Positions 32,023-41,138 of a DNA stretch of 42,521 bases are shown piece by piece. The notes under the pieces were generated by a model. That model was not told where the DNA came from. It worked only from the letters and a program-made list of their open reading frames with translations, and searched no databases. Origin of the DNA: Azospirillum melinis (lineage in GTDB: Bacteria > Pseudomonadota > Alphaproteobacteria > Azospirillales > Azospirillaceae); assembly GCF_013340935.1 (NCBI RefSeq), contig NZ_WHOS01000063.1, positions 1-42,521 of the forward strand, in the 5' to 3' direction. The position numbers were made by a program, and so were the translations under genes. Position 1 is the first letter of the stretch, and every line of letters starts with the position of its first letter.

Positions 32023-33036
32023 GTGAAGGGCGACGAGTTGCGGACCCATCGGGAAGCGAAAGGACTGTCGCAGTCCGAGTTCGCCGTCTGGCTGAACGAA
32101 CGGCTGCAACGCCGCTACGACAAGCAGAAGATCAGCCGCTGGGAAAATGACGCGGAGCGCATCCCGACGGCGGTCGATGCACTGATGACGCGCGAAATCA
32201 ACGGGCCGGAGCCGGAAAGGCTGGGCGGCCCGGCGCTGGTCGTCGTCGTGGCGAACCAGAAGGGCGGCTGCGCCAAAACGGTGTCGGCGGTGAACATCGC
32301 CTCGGCTCTGGCGATCAAGGGCTATGCCACCATGCTGATCGACTGCGATCCGCAGGCCAACGCCACCCAGCATCTCGGCATCGACTCCTACACCATGGAG
32401 ACGGAGGGCAAGACCCTCTATTACGTCATGCATGGCGATCTGGAGCTGGACGACATCCTGGTCACCGTGCCGGAAAGCGGCCTGCGCGTCGCCCCCTCCT
32501 CCATCCGCCTCGCCGAGACCGAGGTGGAGCTGGGCAAGGAGGCCGGCGGCGACTTCATCATGAAGGAGAAGATCGCCGCGGCGAAGCGCAGCTTCGACTT
32601 CATCGTCATCGACACGCCCCCCAACATCGGCGAGCTGACCAAGAACGCCATGGTCGCCGCCCACACTGCGGTCATCCCCTGCCAGACCGAGAAGTTCAGC
32701 CTGCTCGGCATGGCCTTCCTCTTGGAGAACGTCACCAAGATCCGCCGCCGGATGAACACCGGCCTGTCGGTGCTCGGCATCGTGCCGACCATCTTCAAGC
32801 AGCGCGAACGCAACGACCGCGAGGTTCTGGAGCAGATCCACGAAGAATACGGCCCGCATCTGCGGGTTTTCGATCCGGTGCCGAAGGCGTCGGTCTATGC
32901 CCAGGCGACCTCGGTCGGCCGTGCGGCGGTGGAAGCGATGCCGGACGTGGCCGGCGCCGCCGTCTACCGCGATGTCGCATCCGCCCTGGCCGAGGAACGC
33001 ACCGCCCGCATCAAGGAGGTCGACCGTGTCGCGTAG
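32023..33036 (+). CDS. parA: ParA-type partition ATPase with N-terminal HTH
   Basis: 337 residues from the GTG at 32023, with GGGGAGGGG upstream. Residues 1-60 look like a Cro/XRE-type HTH (LRTHREAKGLSQSEFAVWLNERLQRRYDKQKISRWEN). The ATPase has a deviant Walker A KGGCAKT (KGGVGKT is usual; the signature lysine is kept), LIDCDPQANATQHLG and FIVIDTPPN. ParA proteins with an N-terminal DNA-binding part act both in plasmid or chromid segregation and as repressors of their own operon. The next gene, parB, overlaps by 11 bp. No replication initiator gene lies in the window. Confidence 0.92.
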   Translation: MKGDELRTHREAKGLSQSEFAVWLNERLQRRYDKQKISRWENDAERIPTAVDALMTREINGPEPERLGGPALVVVVANQKGGCAKTVSAVNIASALAIKGYATMLIDCDPQANATQHLGIDSYTMETEGKTLYYVMHGDLELDDILVTVPESGLRVAPSSIRLAETEVELGKEAGGDFIMKEKIAAAKRSFDFIVIDTPPNIGELTKNAMVAAHTAVIPCQTEKFSLLGMAFLLENVTKIRRRMNTGLSVLGIVPTIFKQRERNDREVLEQIHEEYGPHLRVFDPVPKASVYAQATSVGRAAVEAMPDVAGAAVYRDVASALAEERTARIKEVDRVA

Positions 33037-33913
33037 TCTTCTCGGCAAGGCAACCAAGCCGGCGCAGAGCGCCACCGCAGCCGCCAGGATGAAGGACGCG
33101 CTGTTCGGCCTCAGCCGCCATGCGCCGCATCTGGTGGAGGTGCCGGTCGACCGCATCGCCCCCAACCCGAACCAGCCGCGCCGCGAGTTCGACGAGGAGG
33201 AACTGCGCGGCTTGGCATCCTCCATCGAGCGTCACGGGCTGCAACAGCCCATCGGCGTGCGCCAGACCGCCGACGACCGGTGGCAGCTGGTCTATGGCGA
33301 GCGGCGGCTGCGGGCGATGCGGATGCTGGGGCGGGAGACCATCTTCGGCATCCTGTTCACCGGCGACGACGACGAGGAGATCGCCATCGTCGAGAACCTC
33401 CAGCGCAGCGACCTGAACCCGCTGGAGGAATCCGACGCGCTGGCCCGGCTGGCCGAACGGCACGGCTATTCCCACCGCCAGCTCGCCGAGGCGCTGGGCC
33501 GCAAGAAGACCTACGTCACCATGATGCTGTCCTTCCAGCGCCTGGCCCCGGCGATCCGCGAGGACTATCCCCTGCTGCGCCCGACCAAGGCGAGGCTGGA
33601 GGCGCTCGCCGCCATCGACGACCGGGACGAGCAGCTCCGCGCCTGGGAGAAGCTGAAGCGCGCCGAGATGGGCCCCCTGCCCTCCTCCCCGGCGGCACCC
33701 GCCGCCGCTCCGTCCAGGCGCGAGCCGGTCAGCGCGCCCGCCGGCATCGCCTCCAGCGCCCTGCCCGCCCGGACTGCCAAGCCGGTGTTCCAGGCCCGCG
33801 ACGTGCTGCGGGAACTCCAGGCCAAGCCGCAGTCGCTGTCCGACACCGACCGTCAGGCGCTGGCGGACATGCGCAGCGCCATCGACGCGATCCTGGCCGC
33901 GACCGGACAGTAA
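33026..33913 (+). CDS. parB: ParB-type partition protein
   Basis: 295 residues from the GTG at 33026, with AAGGAGG upstream and an 11-bp overlap with parA. The N-terminal ParB/Spo0J domain is clear: VPVDRIAPNPNQPRREFDEEELRGLASSIERHGLQQPIGV, the CTPase-type box GERRLRAMRMLG, and ENLQRSDLNPLEESDALARL. The HTH follows (YSHRQLAEALGRKKTYVTMMLSFQRLAP). A Pro/Ala-rich linker leads to a short C-terminal dimerisation segment. It would load on a centromere near the operon; the double palindrome at 33916-33963 is the nearest candidate. Confidence 0.93.
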   Translation: MSRSLLGKATKPAQSATAAARMKDALFGLSRHAPHLVEVPVDRIAPNPNQPRREFDEEELRGLASSIERHGLQQPIGVRQTADDRWQLVYGERRLRAMRMLGRETIFGILFTGDDDEEIAIVENLQRSDLNPLEESDALARLAERHGYSHRQLAEALGRKKTYVTMMLSFQRLAPAIREDYPLLRPTKARLEALAAIDDRDEQLRAWEKLKRAEMGPLPSSPAAPAAAPSRREPVSAPAGIASSALPARTAKPVFQARDVLRELQAKPQSLSDTDRQALADMRSAIDAILAATGQ

Positions 33914-33915
33914 GA

Positions 33916-33963
33916 CCGGTCGGAATCCGACCACCCATTTCGCAGTGGTCGGATTCCGACCGG
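33916..33963. repeat. Perfect 19-bp inverted repeat made of two GGTCGGAwTCCGACC palindromes; parS or terminator candidate
   Basis: The arms (33916-33934 and 33945-33963) are perfectly complementary with a 10-bp loop. Each arm also contains its own 15-bp palindrome, GGTCGGAATCCGACC and GGTCGGATTCCGACC. It begins 2 bp after the parB stop. A plain terminator does not need the inner palindromes and there is no T-run, so a paired protein-binding site such as a ParB centromere is a real alternative. Confidence 0.6.
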
Positions 33964-33983
33964 GACTGAACTCTCCAAAAATG

Positions 33984-34006
33984 CCCTCTCCCGGGACGGG
34001 AGAGGG
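33984..34006. repeat. REP-like palindrome CCCTCTCCCG-GGA-CGGGAGAGGG
   Basis: It has perfect 10-bp arms and a 3-bp loop. The same palindrome, with the same or a similar loop, recurs at 38664-38686 and 38791-38813, which marks it as a dispersed element of this genome. Confidence 0.75.
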
Positions 34007-34142
34007 AATATCACCGCCCCTCGCCGCCCCCATCCGCCAGCCAATGGCCACTCGGCTTCTGCGGGGTGTCGGACACTTCGCTCCAGCCTGGGGCACGCCG
34101 TGACTGTCGGGCAGGCGGTGTCCCCCCTTCCCCCAATGGTTG

Positions 34143-34156
34143 TTGATCTGGCGCAA
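34143..34156. promoter_or_regulatory. FNR/NnrR/Dnr-type box upstream of nosR
   Basis: TTGATCTGGCGCAA has a consensus left half (TTGAT) and a partial right half (CGCAA, where ATCAA is ideal). It is centred about 70 bp upstream of the nosR ATG. Crp/Fnr-family regulators that sense low oxygen or NO usually control nos genes through TTGAT-N4-ATCAA or TTGCG-N4-CGCAA sites, and this is a hybrid of the two. Confidence 0.55.
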
Positions 34157-34220
34157 TTCGCACAAGCCCCCCCGGCCCGCTTGACCGCGGTCAAGAACTC
34201 CCCCGCCGCCAGGGGCTTTC

Positions 34221-36614
34221 ATGCCCTCCGAGACACCAATGCAGACGCCGCCGCAAGGTGGCGAAAGCCGGAGGATGGCCGTCGTGAGGTTCAGGCGCGT
34301 ACAATTTTGGTTGGGATCGGCGCTCGTCGCCCTCCTGCTGCTGCTGACCGGGATCGCCCCAGACATCGCCACGGCTGAGGCCGCCGACAGCGGCCGGCTG
34401 CTGCCCTATCTGGCGAAGCTGCACCCCTCCGACCTCGTCCCCGGCGCCGACCGCTTCGGCCAGCCCACCCCGAACACCCCCACCGTCCCCGTCTACAAGG
34501 GCGATGCGGTGGTGGGCCATGCCTATCTGACCTCCGACTTCGTCAACACCACCGGCTATTCCGGCCGCCCCATCGACGTGGTCGTCGGGCTGACGGCGGA
34601 CGGCACGGTGACCGGCGCCCGGCTGATGGACCATCACGAACCCATCGTGCTGATCGGCATCCCGCCGGCCCGCATCAATGGCTTCATCGACGGCTATGTC
34701 GGCAAGAACGTGCTGACGCTCGCCACCCAGAGCGCCGCCAGCCCGCCGGTCGACATCGTGTCGGGCGCCACGGTGACGGTGATGGTGATCGGCGATTCCA
34801 TCATCCGCTCCGGCAAGAAGATGATGCAGAGCCTTGGGCAGAATGGAGCGGGGAAGGCCGAGCCGGACAGCGCACCGACAATCGTCAAATCCGTCGACCT
34901 GTCGAAGACGGCGGTGGAGGACTGGACGACCCTGATCGGCGACGGTTCGGTCCGCCGCCTGACCCTGACGGTGGGGGAGGTGAACGCCGCCTTCGAGAGG
35001 ACCGGCCGGGCGGAGGCCATCGCCCGCGCCGAGGCCGGCAGCCCCGACGAAACCTTCATCGACCTCTACGCCGCCTTGGTGTCGATCCCGTCCATCGGCC
35101 GCTCGCTGCTGGGCGATGCCGAGTACGGGACGCTGACCGGGCGTCTGAAGCCCGGCCAGCAGGCGGTGTGGGTGGCGGGGCAGGGGCGCTATTCCTTCAA
35201 GGGCTCGGGCTATGTCCGCGGCGGCATCTTCGACCGGGTCGAAATGATCCAGCATGAGGGCTCGATCCGCTTCCGCGACAAGATGCACAAGCGCCTGGGC
35301 AGCGTCGCCGCCGCCGGTGCCCCCGATTTCCCGGAAATCGGCCTGTTCGTCCTGCCGGAAGGCACCGAGTTCAACCCGGCCGAGCCCTGGCGCCTCCAGC
35401 TTCTGGTCCAGCGCGCCATCGCAGCACTCGACAAGGTGTTCGTCACCTTCGACCTCGGCTACCAGCCGCCCGACAAATACCTGAAGACCGAACAGCCGGC
35501 CCGGGCCCCAACCGCTGCCGCCGCCCCGTCTCCCGACCCGTCCGCCAGCCACAGCGCCGCCATCCAGGCCGCCGGTGCCGAGGCCGCGGAGGAGGCCGCC
35601 GAAGTCCCGCTGTGGCAGCGCATCTGGCAGAACCGGCAGCTCGACATCGCGGTGCTGACCTCCGCCATCCTGCTGCTGACCGGCATCTTCTTCTTCCAGG
35701 ACCAGCTGACCAAACGCCCGAAGCTGTACGAGCGCGTGCGCACCGCCTATCTGGTCTTCACCCTGGTCTGGCTCGGCTGGTACGCCACGGCCCAGCTGTC
35801 GGTGGTCAATGTCCTGACCTTCGCCAACGCGCTGCGCACCGATTTCCGCTGGGACTATTTCATGATGGACCCGCTGGTGTTCATCCTGTGGTTCTCGGTG
35901 GCGGCGTCGCTGCTGTTCTGGGGACGGGGCGCCTTCTGCGGCTGGCTCTGCCCGTTCGGCGCGCTCCAGGAACTGGCGTCGAAGGCTGCGAAGCGCATCG
36001 GCATCCGCCAGATCACCGTGCCCTTCGCCCTGCACCAGCGGCTGTGGCCGATCAAATACATCGTCTTCCTGCTGCTGTTCGGCGTGTCGCTGCAATCGCT
36101 GGGCACGGCGGAGAAGGCGGCGGAGATCGAGCCGTTCAAGACCGCCATCATCCTGCATTTCATCCGCGACTGGTGGTTCGTCGCCTTCGCCGTGGCGCTG
36201 CTGGCAGCCGGGCTGGTGATCGAACGCTTCTTCTGCCGCTATCTCTGCCCGCTGGGCGCGGCGCTGGCGATCCCCGGCCGGCTGCGGATGTTCGACTGGC
36301 TGCGCCGCTACAAGGAATGCGGCAGCCCGTGCCAGCGCTGCGGCAACGAATGCCCGGTGCAGGCCATCCACCCCGACGGCTCGATCAACCCCAACGAATG
36401 CATCCAGTGCCTGCACTGCCAGATGCTCTACCACCACGACCACAAATGCCCGGTCATGATCCAGAAGCGGCAGAAGCGCGAGAAGTGGCAGGCCGCCGAG
36501 GCGAAGCTGGCCGCCGAAAAAGAGGCCGCCGCCCGCAGCGCCACGGCCCGCAGCACGGCGGCCACCGCCGACCCGGCCACCGGCCGGCTGACGATCCGGC
36601 CGCACGGATCCTGA
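34221..36614 (+). CDS. nosR: NosR, membrane FMN/Fe-S electron donor for N2O reductase
   Basis: 797 residues from the ATG at 34221; ATGs at 34239 and 34275 are alternatives. An N-terminal hydrophobic segment (FWLGSALVALLLLLTGI) precedes a periplasmic FMN-binding domain with VSGATVTV, where a Thr would carry covalent FMN. Several membrane segments follow. Then come the NapH-like motifs CGWLCPFGALQE and CRYLCPLGAALAI, and two 4Fe-4S motifs in CQRCGNECPVQAIH and CIQCLHCQMLYH. NosR passes electrons to NosZ and is needed for its activity and expression. Upstream lies an FNR/NnrR-like box. The charged Ala/Lys-rich tail is slightly long. Confidence 0.95.
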   Translation: MPSETPMQTPPQGGESRRMAVVRFRRVQFWLGSALVALLLLLTGIAPDIATAEAADSGRLLPYLAKLHPSDLVPGADRFGQPTPNTPTVPVYKGDAVVGHAYLTSDFVNTTGYSGRPIDVVVGLTADGTVTGARLMDHHEPIVLIGIPPARINGFIDGYVGKNVLTLATQSAASPPVDIVSGATVTVMVIGDSIIRSGKKMMQSLGQNGAGKAEPDSAPTIVKSVDLSKTAVEDWTTLIGDGSVRRLTLTVGEVNAAFERTGRAEAIARAEAGSPDETFIDLYAALVSIPSIGRSLLGDAEYGTLTGRLKPGQQAVWVAGQGRYSFKGSGYVRGGIFDRVEMIQHEGSIRFRDKMHKRLGSVAAAGAPDFPEIGLFVLPEGTEFNPAEPWRLQLLVQRAIAALDKVFVTFDLGYQPPDKYLKTEQPARAPTAAAAPSPDPSASHSAAIQAAGAEAAEEAAEVPLWQRIWQNRQLDIAVLTSAILLLTGIFFFQDQLTKRPKLYERVRTAYLVFTLVWLGWYATAQLSVVNVLTFANALRTDFRWDYFMMDPLVFILWFSVAASLLFWGRGAFCGWLCPFGALQELASKAAKRIGIRQITVPFALHQRLWPIKYIVFLLLFGVSLQSLGTAEKAAEIEPFKTAIILHFIRDWWFVAFAVALLAAGLVIERFFCRYLCPLGAALAIPGRLRMFDWLRRYKECGSPCQRCGNECPVQAIHPDGSINPNECIQCLHCQMLYHHDHKCPVMIQKRQKREKWQAAEAKLAAEKEAAARSATARSTAATADPATGRLTIRPHGS

Positions 36615-36700
36615 GCCACACACCCTCACCCCGATAACGGGACCCGGTCGCAACGGGCCCCATGACACCCCGCAAGGCGGGGGCAGCGAAGGAGCAGACC

Positions 36701-38650
36701 ATGTCGAGCGAGACCAACAACAGCGCAGGCGTCAACCGCCGCGCGCTACTGGGCGGAACGGCGAAGGCGGCGGCGCTCGCCGGCCTCGGCGGTGCCGTGG
36801 GCGGGGCGACCGCCGGCGGCATCGCGGGCAGCGCCCTGTTCGGCGCCACCGAAGCGATGGCCGCCAACGCCCAGGCCGGCCACCTCAACGCCGACGTGAA
36901 GCCGGGCGACCTCGACGAATATTACGCCTTCCATTCCGGTGGGCATTCCGGCGAAGTCCGCATCCTCGGCCTGCCGTCGATGCGCGAACTGATGCGGATT
37001 CCGGTCTTCAACCGCTGCTCCGCCACCGGCTGGGGCATGACCAACGAGAGCCGGAAGATCCTGACCGAGCATATGCTGCCGGAAACGAAGAAGTTTCTGG
37101 AGACGCGCGGCGGCATCTATCTGAACGGCGACGCCCACCACCCGCACATGTCCTTCACCGACGGCACCTACGATGGCCGTTACATCTTCATCAACGACAA
37201 GGCCAACACCCGTGTCGCACGCATCCGCTGCGACATCATGAAGACCGACACCATCATCGAGATCCCCAACGCCGCCGCCATCCACGGTCTGCGCCCGCAG
37301 CGGTTCCCTCGCACCGGCTATGTCTTCGCCAACGGCGAACAGCGCGTGCCGACCCCGAACGACGGCCGCGACCTGACCGCCACCAAGGCCTACAAATCGC
37401 ACTTCACCGCCATCGACGGCGACACGATGAAGATCGCGTGGCAGGTCTGGGTCGACGGCAACCTCGACAACACCGACGCCGACTATCAAGGCAAATACGC
37501 CTTCTCCACCTGCTACGATTCCGAAGAGGGCGTCACCGCGGCGGAGATGACCAGCGGCGAGCAGGACTGGGTCGTCGTCTTCAACCTGAAGCGCATCGAC
37601 GAGGCGGTGAAGGCCGGCAAGATCCAGGCGGTGAACGGCGTGCCGGTGGTCGACGGCCGCCACGGCAGCCCCTACACCCGCTACATCCCGGTGCCGGCCA
37701 ACCCGCACGGCATCAACGCCGCCCCCGACGGCATCCACGTCACCGTCAACGGCAAGCTGTCGCCGACCGTCACCGTCTTCGACGTGCGGCTGCTGGACGA
37801 TCTGTTCGACGACAAGATCAAGCCGCGCGACGTGGTGGTCGCCGAACCGCAGCTCGGCCTCGGCCCGCTCCACACCGCCTATGACGGCCGCGGCAACGCC
37901 TACACCACCCTGTTCCTCGACAGCCAGCTGGTGAAGTGGAACATCGACAAGGCCCGTCGCGCCTTCAAGGGCGAGAAGGTCGATCCGATCGTCCAGAAGC
38001 TGGACGTCCAGTACCAGCCCGGCCACAACCACAGCTCGATGGGCGAGACCAAGGAGGCCGACGGCAAGTGGCTGGTGTCGCTGAACAAGTTCTCCAAGGA
38101 CCGCTTCCTCAACGTCGGCCCGCTGAAGCCGGAGAACGACCAGCTGATCGACATCTCCGGCGACGAGATGAAGCTGGTGCATGACGGCCCCACCTTCGCC
38201 GAGCCCCACGACACGCTGATCGTCCACCGCTCCAAGGTGAACCCGCGCTCGGTCTACGACCGCAACGACCCGCTGTGGGAAGAGGCGCGCCAGCAGGCCA
38301 AGAAGGACGGCGTGGTGCTGGAGGACGACGCCAAGGTCATCCGCGACGGCAAGAAGGTCCGCGTCTACATGTGGCAGCGCGCCCCGGCCTTCGGGCTGGA
38401 GGACTTCACGGTGAAGCAGGGCGACGAGGTCACCGTCTATGTCACCAACATGGACGACATCGACGACCTGACCCACGGCTTCAGCATCACCAACTACGGC
38501 GTCTGCATGGAGGTCGGCCCGCAGGCGACCGCGTCGGTCACCTTCACCGCCGACCGGGCCGGTGTCTACTGGTACTACTGCCAGTGGTTCTGCCACGCCC
38601 TGCACATGGAGATGGCCGGCCGCATGATCGTCGAGCCGTCCTCCACCTGA
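36701..38650 (+). CDS. nosZ: NosZ, nitrous-oxide reductase, clade I (Tat-exported)
   Basis: 649 residues from the ATG at 36701, with GAAGGAG upstream; the ATG at 36662 would put 13 odd residues before the signal. NRRALLGG (R13-R14) is a Tat signal, followed by a long Ala/Gly-rich segment. The copper Z site shows in NGDAHHPHMSFTDG and other His segments (PANPHG, PGHNHSS). The cupredoxin domain at the C-terminus has the CuA ligands C627, W629, C631, H635 and M638. It reduces N2O to N2 in the periplasm. Length and Tat signal place it in clade I, as expected for Azospirillum. The next gene is 188 bp away, across a palindromic repeat mosaic. Confidence 0.98.
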   Translation: MSSETNNSAGVNRRALLGGTAKAAALAGLGGAVGGATAGGIAGSALFGATEAMAANAQAGHLNADVKPGDLDEYYAFHSGGHSGEVRILGLPSMRELMRIPVFNRCSATGWGMTNESRKILTEHMLPETKKFLETRGGIYLNGDAHHPHMSFTDGTYDGRYIFINDKANTRVARIRCDIMKTDTIIEIPNAAAIHGLRPQRFPRTGYVFANGEQRVPTPNDGRDLTATKAYKSHFTAIDGDTMKIAWQVWVDGNLDNTDADYQGKYAFSTCYDSEEGVTAAEMTSGEQDWVVVFNLKRIDEAVKAGKIQAVNGVPVVDGRHGSPYTRYIPVPANPHGINAAPDGIHVTVNGKLSPTVTVFDVRLLDDLFDDKIKPRDVVVAEPQLGLGPLHTAYDGRGNAYTTLFLDSQLVKWNIDKARRAFKGEKVDPIVQKLDVQYQPGHNHSSMGETKEADGKWLVSLNKFSKDRFLNVGPLKPENDQLIDISGDEMKLVHDGPTFAEPHDTLIVHRSKVNPRSVYDRNDPLWEEARQQAKKDGVVLEDDAKVIRDGKKVRVYMWQRAPAFGLEDFTVKQGDEVTVYVTNMDDIDDLTHGFSITNYGVCMEVGPQATASVTFTADRAGVYWYYCQWFCHALHMEMAGRMIVEPSST

Positions 38651-38663
38651 TCGACCTGACACT

Positions 38664-38813
38664 CCCTCTCCCGCCCCGGGAGAGGGAAGGGGCCCATGCG
38701 GAGCATGGGAAGGGTGAGGGGTAGTGCAAGGAACCATACGCCTTCGGTTCCTTGGATCACCCCTCACCCTCCCGCCTTCGGCGGGTCCCTCCCTCTCCCG
38801 GGACGGGAGAGGG
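38664..38813. repeat. Mosaic of REP-like palindromes between nosZ and nosD
   Basis: It consists of CCCTCTCCCG-CCC-CGGGAGAGGG at 38664-38686, CCCATGC-GGA-GCATGGG at 38693-38709, a 24-bp imperfect inverted repeat (38712-38735 with 38746-38769, three mismatches), CCCGCC-TTC-GGCGGG at 38771-38785, and CCCTCTCCCG-GGA-CGGGAGAGGG at 38791-38813. Transcribed, it would fold into a row of hairpins after the nosZ stop, which could protect the nosZ mRNA or reduce read-through into nosD. Confidence 0.8.
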
Positions 38814-38838
38814 GATCTCCCCCACCAATGGACGACCC

Positions 38839-40203
38839 ATGTTCCTCCGCACCGCGACACTCCTCGCCGCCGCCCTGGCCCTGCCGGCCGCCCCGGCGCT
38901 CGCCGCCACGGCGACGGTCGCCCCCGGCGGGCTGGAGGCGGCGCTGGCGTCCGCGGCGCCCGGAGACACGCTGGTGCTGTCCGCCGGCGTCCATCCCGGC
39001 CCGCTGACCGTCCGCACCCCGGTCACCCTGACCGGCGAACCGGGCGCCGTCATCGACGGGCAGGGCAGCGGCAGCACGCTCACCATCCTCGCGCCGAACG
39101 TCACGCTGCGGCATCTGGAAATCCGCAATTCCGGCCTCAGCCTGATCGACCAGAATGCCGGTATCTTCCTCGGCAAGGAGGCCCGCGGCGCGGTGGTCGA
39201 GGACAACAGCCTGCGCGACAACCTGATCGGCGTCTACATCTGGGGCGCCGCCGACAGCCTGGTCCGCCGCAACGACATCGTCGGCCGCACCGACCTGCGC
39301 GTGTCGGAACGCGGCAACGGCATCCAGCTGTGGAACGCGCCGGGCACCCGCATCCTCGACAACAGCGTGCGCGAGGGGCGCGACGGGCTGTTCACCACCT
39401 CGTCCCGCAGAAACGTCTTCTCCGGCAACCGGTTCGAGCATGTCCGGTTCGCCGTCCATTACATGTACACCAACGATTCCGAGCTGACCGACAACGTCTC
39501 CGTCGCCAACAACGTCGGCTATGCGGTGATGTTCTCCAACAACCTGCTGATCCGCAACAACCGCTCCAGGGCGGACCGCGAACACGGGCTGATGCTGAAC
39601 AACGCCAACAGCGCGCGCATCGAAGGCAACGTGATCGAAGGCCGCTTCGCCGGTGCGCTGTCCGACGCCGGCGAGGCGCTGCCCGACAGCGACATCCCGC
39701 GCGACAGCGAGGCGATGAGCGACCGGCTGCGCAGCGGCACCTGGAAATGCGTCTTCATCTACAACGCCAACAAGAACCGCTTCACCGGCAACCGCTTCGA
39801 CGGCTGCGAGATCGGCGTCCACTTCACCGCCGGATCGGAACGCAACAGCCTGACCGGCAACGCCTTCATCGGCAACCGCACCCAGGTGAAGTATGTCGGC
39901 ACCCGCTATCTCGACTGGTCGGAGAATGGGCGCGGCAACTACTGGTCGGACAATGCCGCCTTCGACCTGAACGGCGACGGCATCTCCGACGAGCCCTATC
40001 GCCCCAACGACGTGGTCGACCGGGTGATGTGGGAGTACCCGGCGGCCAAGCTGCTGATGAACAGCCCCGGCGTCCAGGTGATCCGCTGGGCACAGAAGCA
40101 GTTCCCGGCCCTGCACCCCGGCGGCGTGATCGACAGCGCGCCCCTGATGACGCCTCCCCCCATGCCGAGCCTGCTCCAGACTGCCGAAAGGAAACAGCCA
40201 TGA
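38839..40203 (+). CDS. nosD: NosD, periplasmic copper-site maturation protein
   Basis: 454 residues from the ATG at 38839, with a Sec signal (LRTATLLAAALALPAAPALA). The mature protein is a right-handed beta-helix of the NosD/CASH type with repeated asparagine-rich turns: VVEDNSLRDNLIGVYIWGA, GNGIQLWNA, NNLLIRNN and RNSLTGNAFIGN. NosD works with NosF and NosY to assemble the copper Z site of NosZ. The stop overlaps the nosF start (ATGA). Confidence 0.95.
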   Translation: MFLRTATLLAAALALPAAPALAATATVAPGGLEAALASAAPGDTLVLSAGVHPGPLTVRTPVTLTGEPGAVIDGQGSGSTLTILAPNVTLRHLEIRNSGLSLIDQNAGIFLGKEARGAVVEDNSLRDNLIGVYIWGAADSLVRRNDIVGRTDLRVSERGNGIQLWNAPGTRILDNSVREGRDGLFTTSSRRNVFSGNRFEHVRFAVHYMYTNDSELTDNVSVANNVGYAVMFSNNLLIRNNRSRADREHGLMLNNANSARIEGNVIEGRFAGALSDAGEALPDSDIPRDSEAMSDRLRSGTWKCVFIYNANKNRFTGNRFDGCEIGVHFTAGSERNSLTGNAFIGNRTQVKYVGTRYLDWSENGRGNYWSDNAAFDLNGDGISDEPYRPNDVVDRVMWEYPAAKLLMNSPGVQVIRWAQKQFPALHPGGVIDSAPLMTPPPMPSLLQTAERKQP

Positions 40204-41138
40204 CCAACTTCACCGCACAGGTGCAGGGCGTCACCAAGCGCTACGGCGAGACCGAGGCGGTGCGCGGCGTGGACCTGACGCTGGCGCCCGGCGAATGCGT
40301 GGCGATGGTCGGCCACAACGGCGCCGGCAAAAGCTCCCTCATCAAGCTGATGCTCGGCCTGACCACCCCGACGGCAGGTAGCATCCGCGTGCTGGGCGGC
40401 GACCCGGCCAGCGCCGCCTGCTCCCCCATTCGCCGCCGGATCGGCTTCCTGCCGGAGAATGTCGCCTTCCACCCCAGCATGACCGGGCGGGAGACGCTGG
40501 ACTTCTACGCCCGGCTGAAGGGCGCGCCCTGCCGCGACAACGACGCGCTGTTCGAGAAGGTCGGGCTTGAGCCCGCCGCCATCAGGCGCCGCGTCTCGAC
40601 ATATTCCAAGGGCATGCGCCAGCGTCTGGCGCTGGCCCAGGCCCTGCTCGGCGGCCCGAAGCTGCTGTTCCTCGACGAGCCGACCACCGGCCTCGACCCG
40701 GCCCTGCGCCAGAGCTTCTACGCCATCGTCGCCGAGTTGCGCGACCGCGGCACCACCGTCCTGCTGTGCAGCCACGCCCTGACCGAGCTGGAAGGGCAGG
40801 CCGACCGCGTCGTCGTGATGAACCGCGGCCACAAGGTCGCCGACGGCTCGCTCGCCACCCTGCGCAGCCTCGCCCAACTGCCGGTCCGCATCCGCCTGAC
40901 CCTGCCGACCGGCGAGATCGACGCACTGGCGAGCAGGGTAGGGGAGGGCGCCGCCCTGACCCGGCTGGCCGGCGGGGTGGTGGAACTGGCCTGCGCCAAC
41001 GACGACAAGGTCGCCCTGGTCCGCCGCATCACCTGCAACGGCCCCACCGCTCCCATCGCCGTCGATGACATTGAGATCCTCCAGCCCAGCCTGGACGAGA
41101 TGTACGCCCACTTCCTGCGCCGGGAGGCCGCCGAATGA
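40200..41138 (+). CDS. nosF: NosF, ABC ATPase for NosZ maturation
   Basis: 312 residues from the ATG at 40200 in the ATGA overlap with nosD; GAAAGGA precedes it. Walker A is GHNGAGKSSLIKL, the signature YSKGMRQRLALAQALL and Walker B LLFLDEPTTGLDP. The C-terminal part after VADGSLATL is the usual NosF extension. It energises the NosFY complex that supports NosD. It overlaps nosY by 4 bp. Confidence 0.96.
   Translation: MTNFTAQVQGVTKRYGETEAVRGVDLTLAPGECVAMVGHNGAGKSSLIKLMLGLTTPTAGSIRVLGGDPASAACSPIRRRIGFLPENVAFHPSMTGRETLDFYARLKGAPCRDNDALFEKVGLEPAAIRRRVSTYSKGMRQRLALAQALLGGPKLLFLDEPTTGLDPALRQSFYAIVAELRDRGTTVLLCSHALTELEGQADRVVVMNRGHKVADGSLATLRSLAQLPVRIRLTLPTGEIDALASRVGEGAALTRLAGGVVELACANDDKVALVRRITCNGPTAPIAVDDIEILQPSLDEMYAHFLRREAAE

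Larger units (their letters stand above)
33914..34220. other. Region between parB and nosR, 307 bp
   Basis: It contains the double palindrome after parB, one CCCTCTCCCG palindrome and an FNR/NnrR-like half-conserved box upstream of nosR. No coding signature was seen. Confidence 0.6.

Noticed and set aside
33916..33934. Further TetR operator in the arm after parB
   Set aside because: CCGGTCGG resembles a half-site, but the inner symmetry is GGTCGGA/TCCGACC with a different spacing, and the site follows a gene end and not a promoter.
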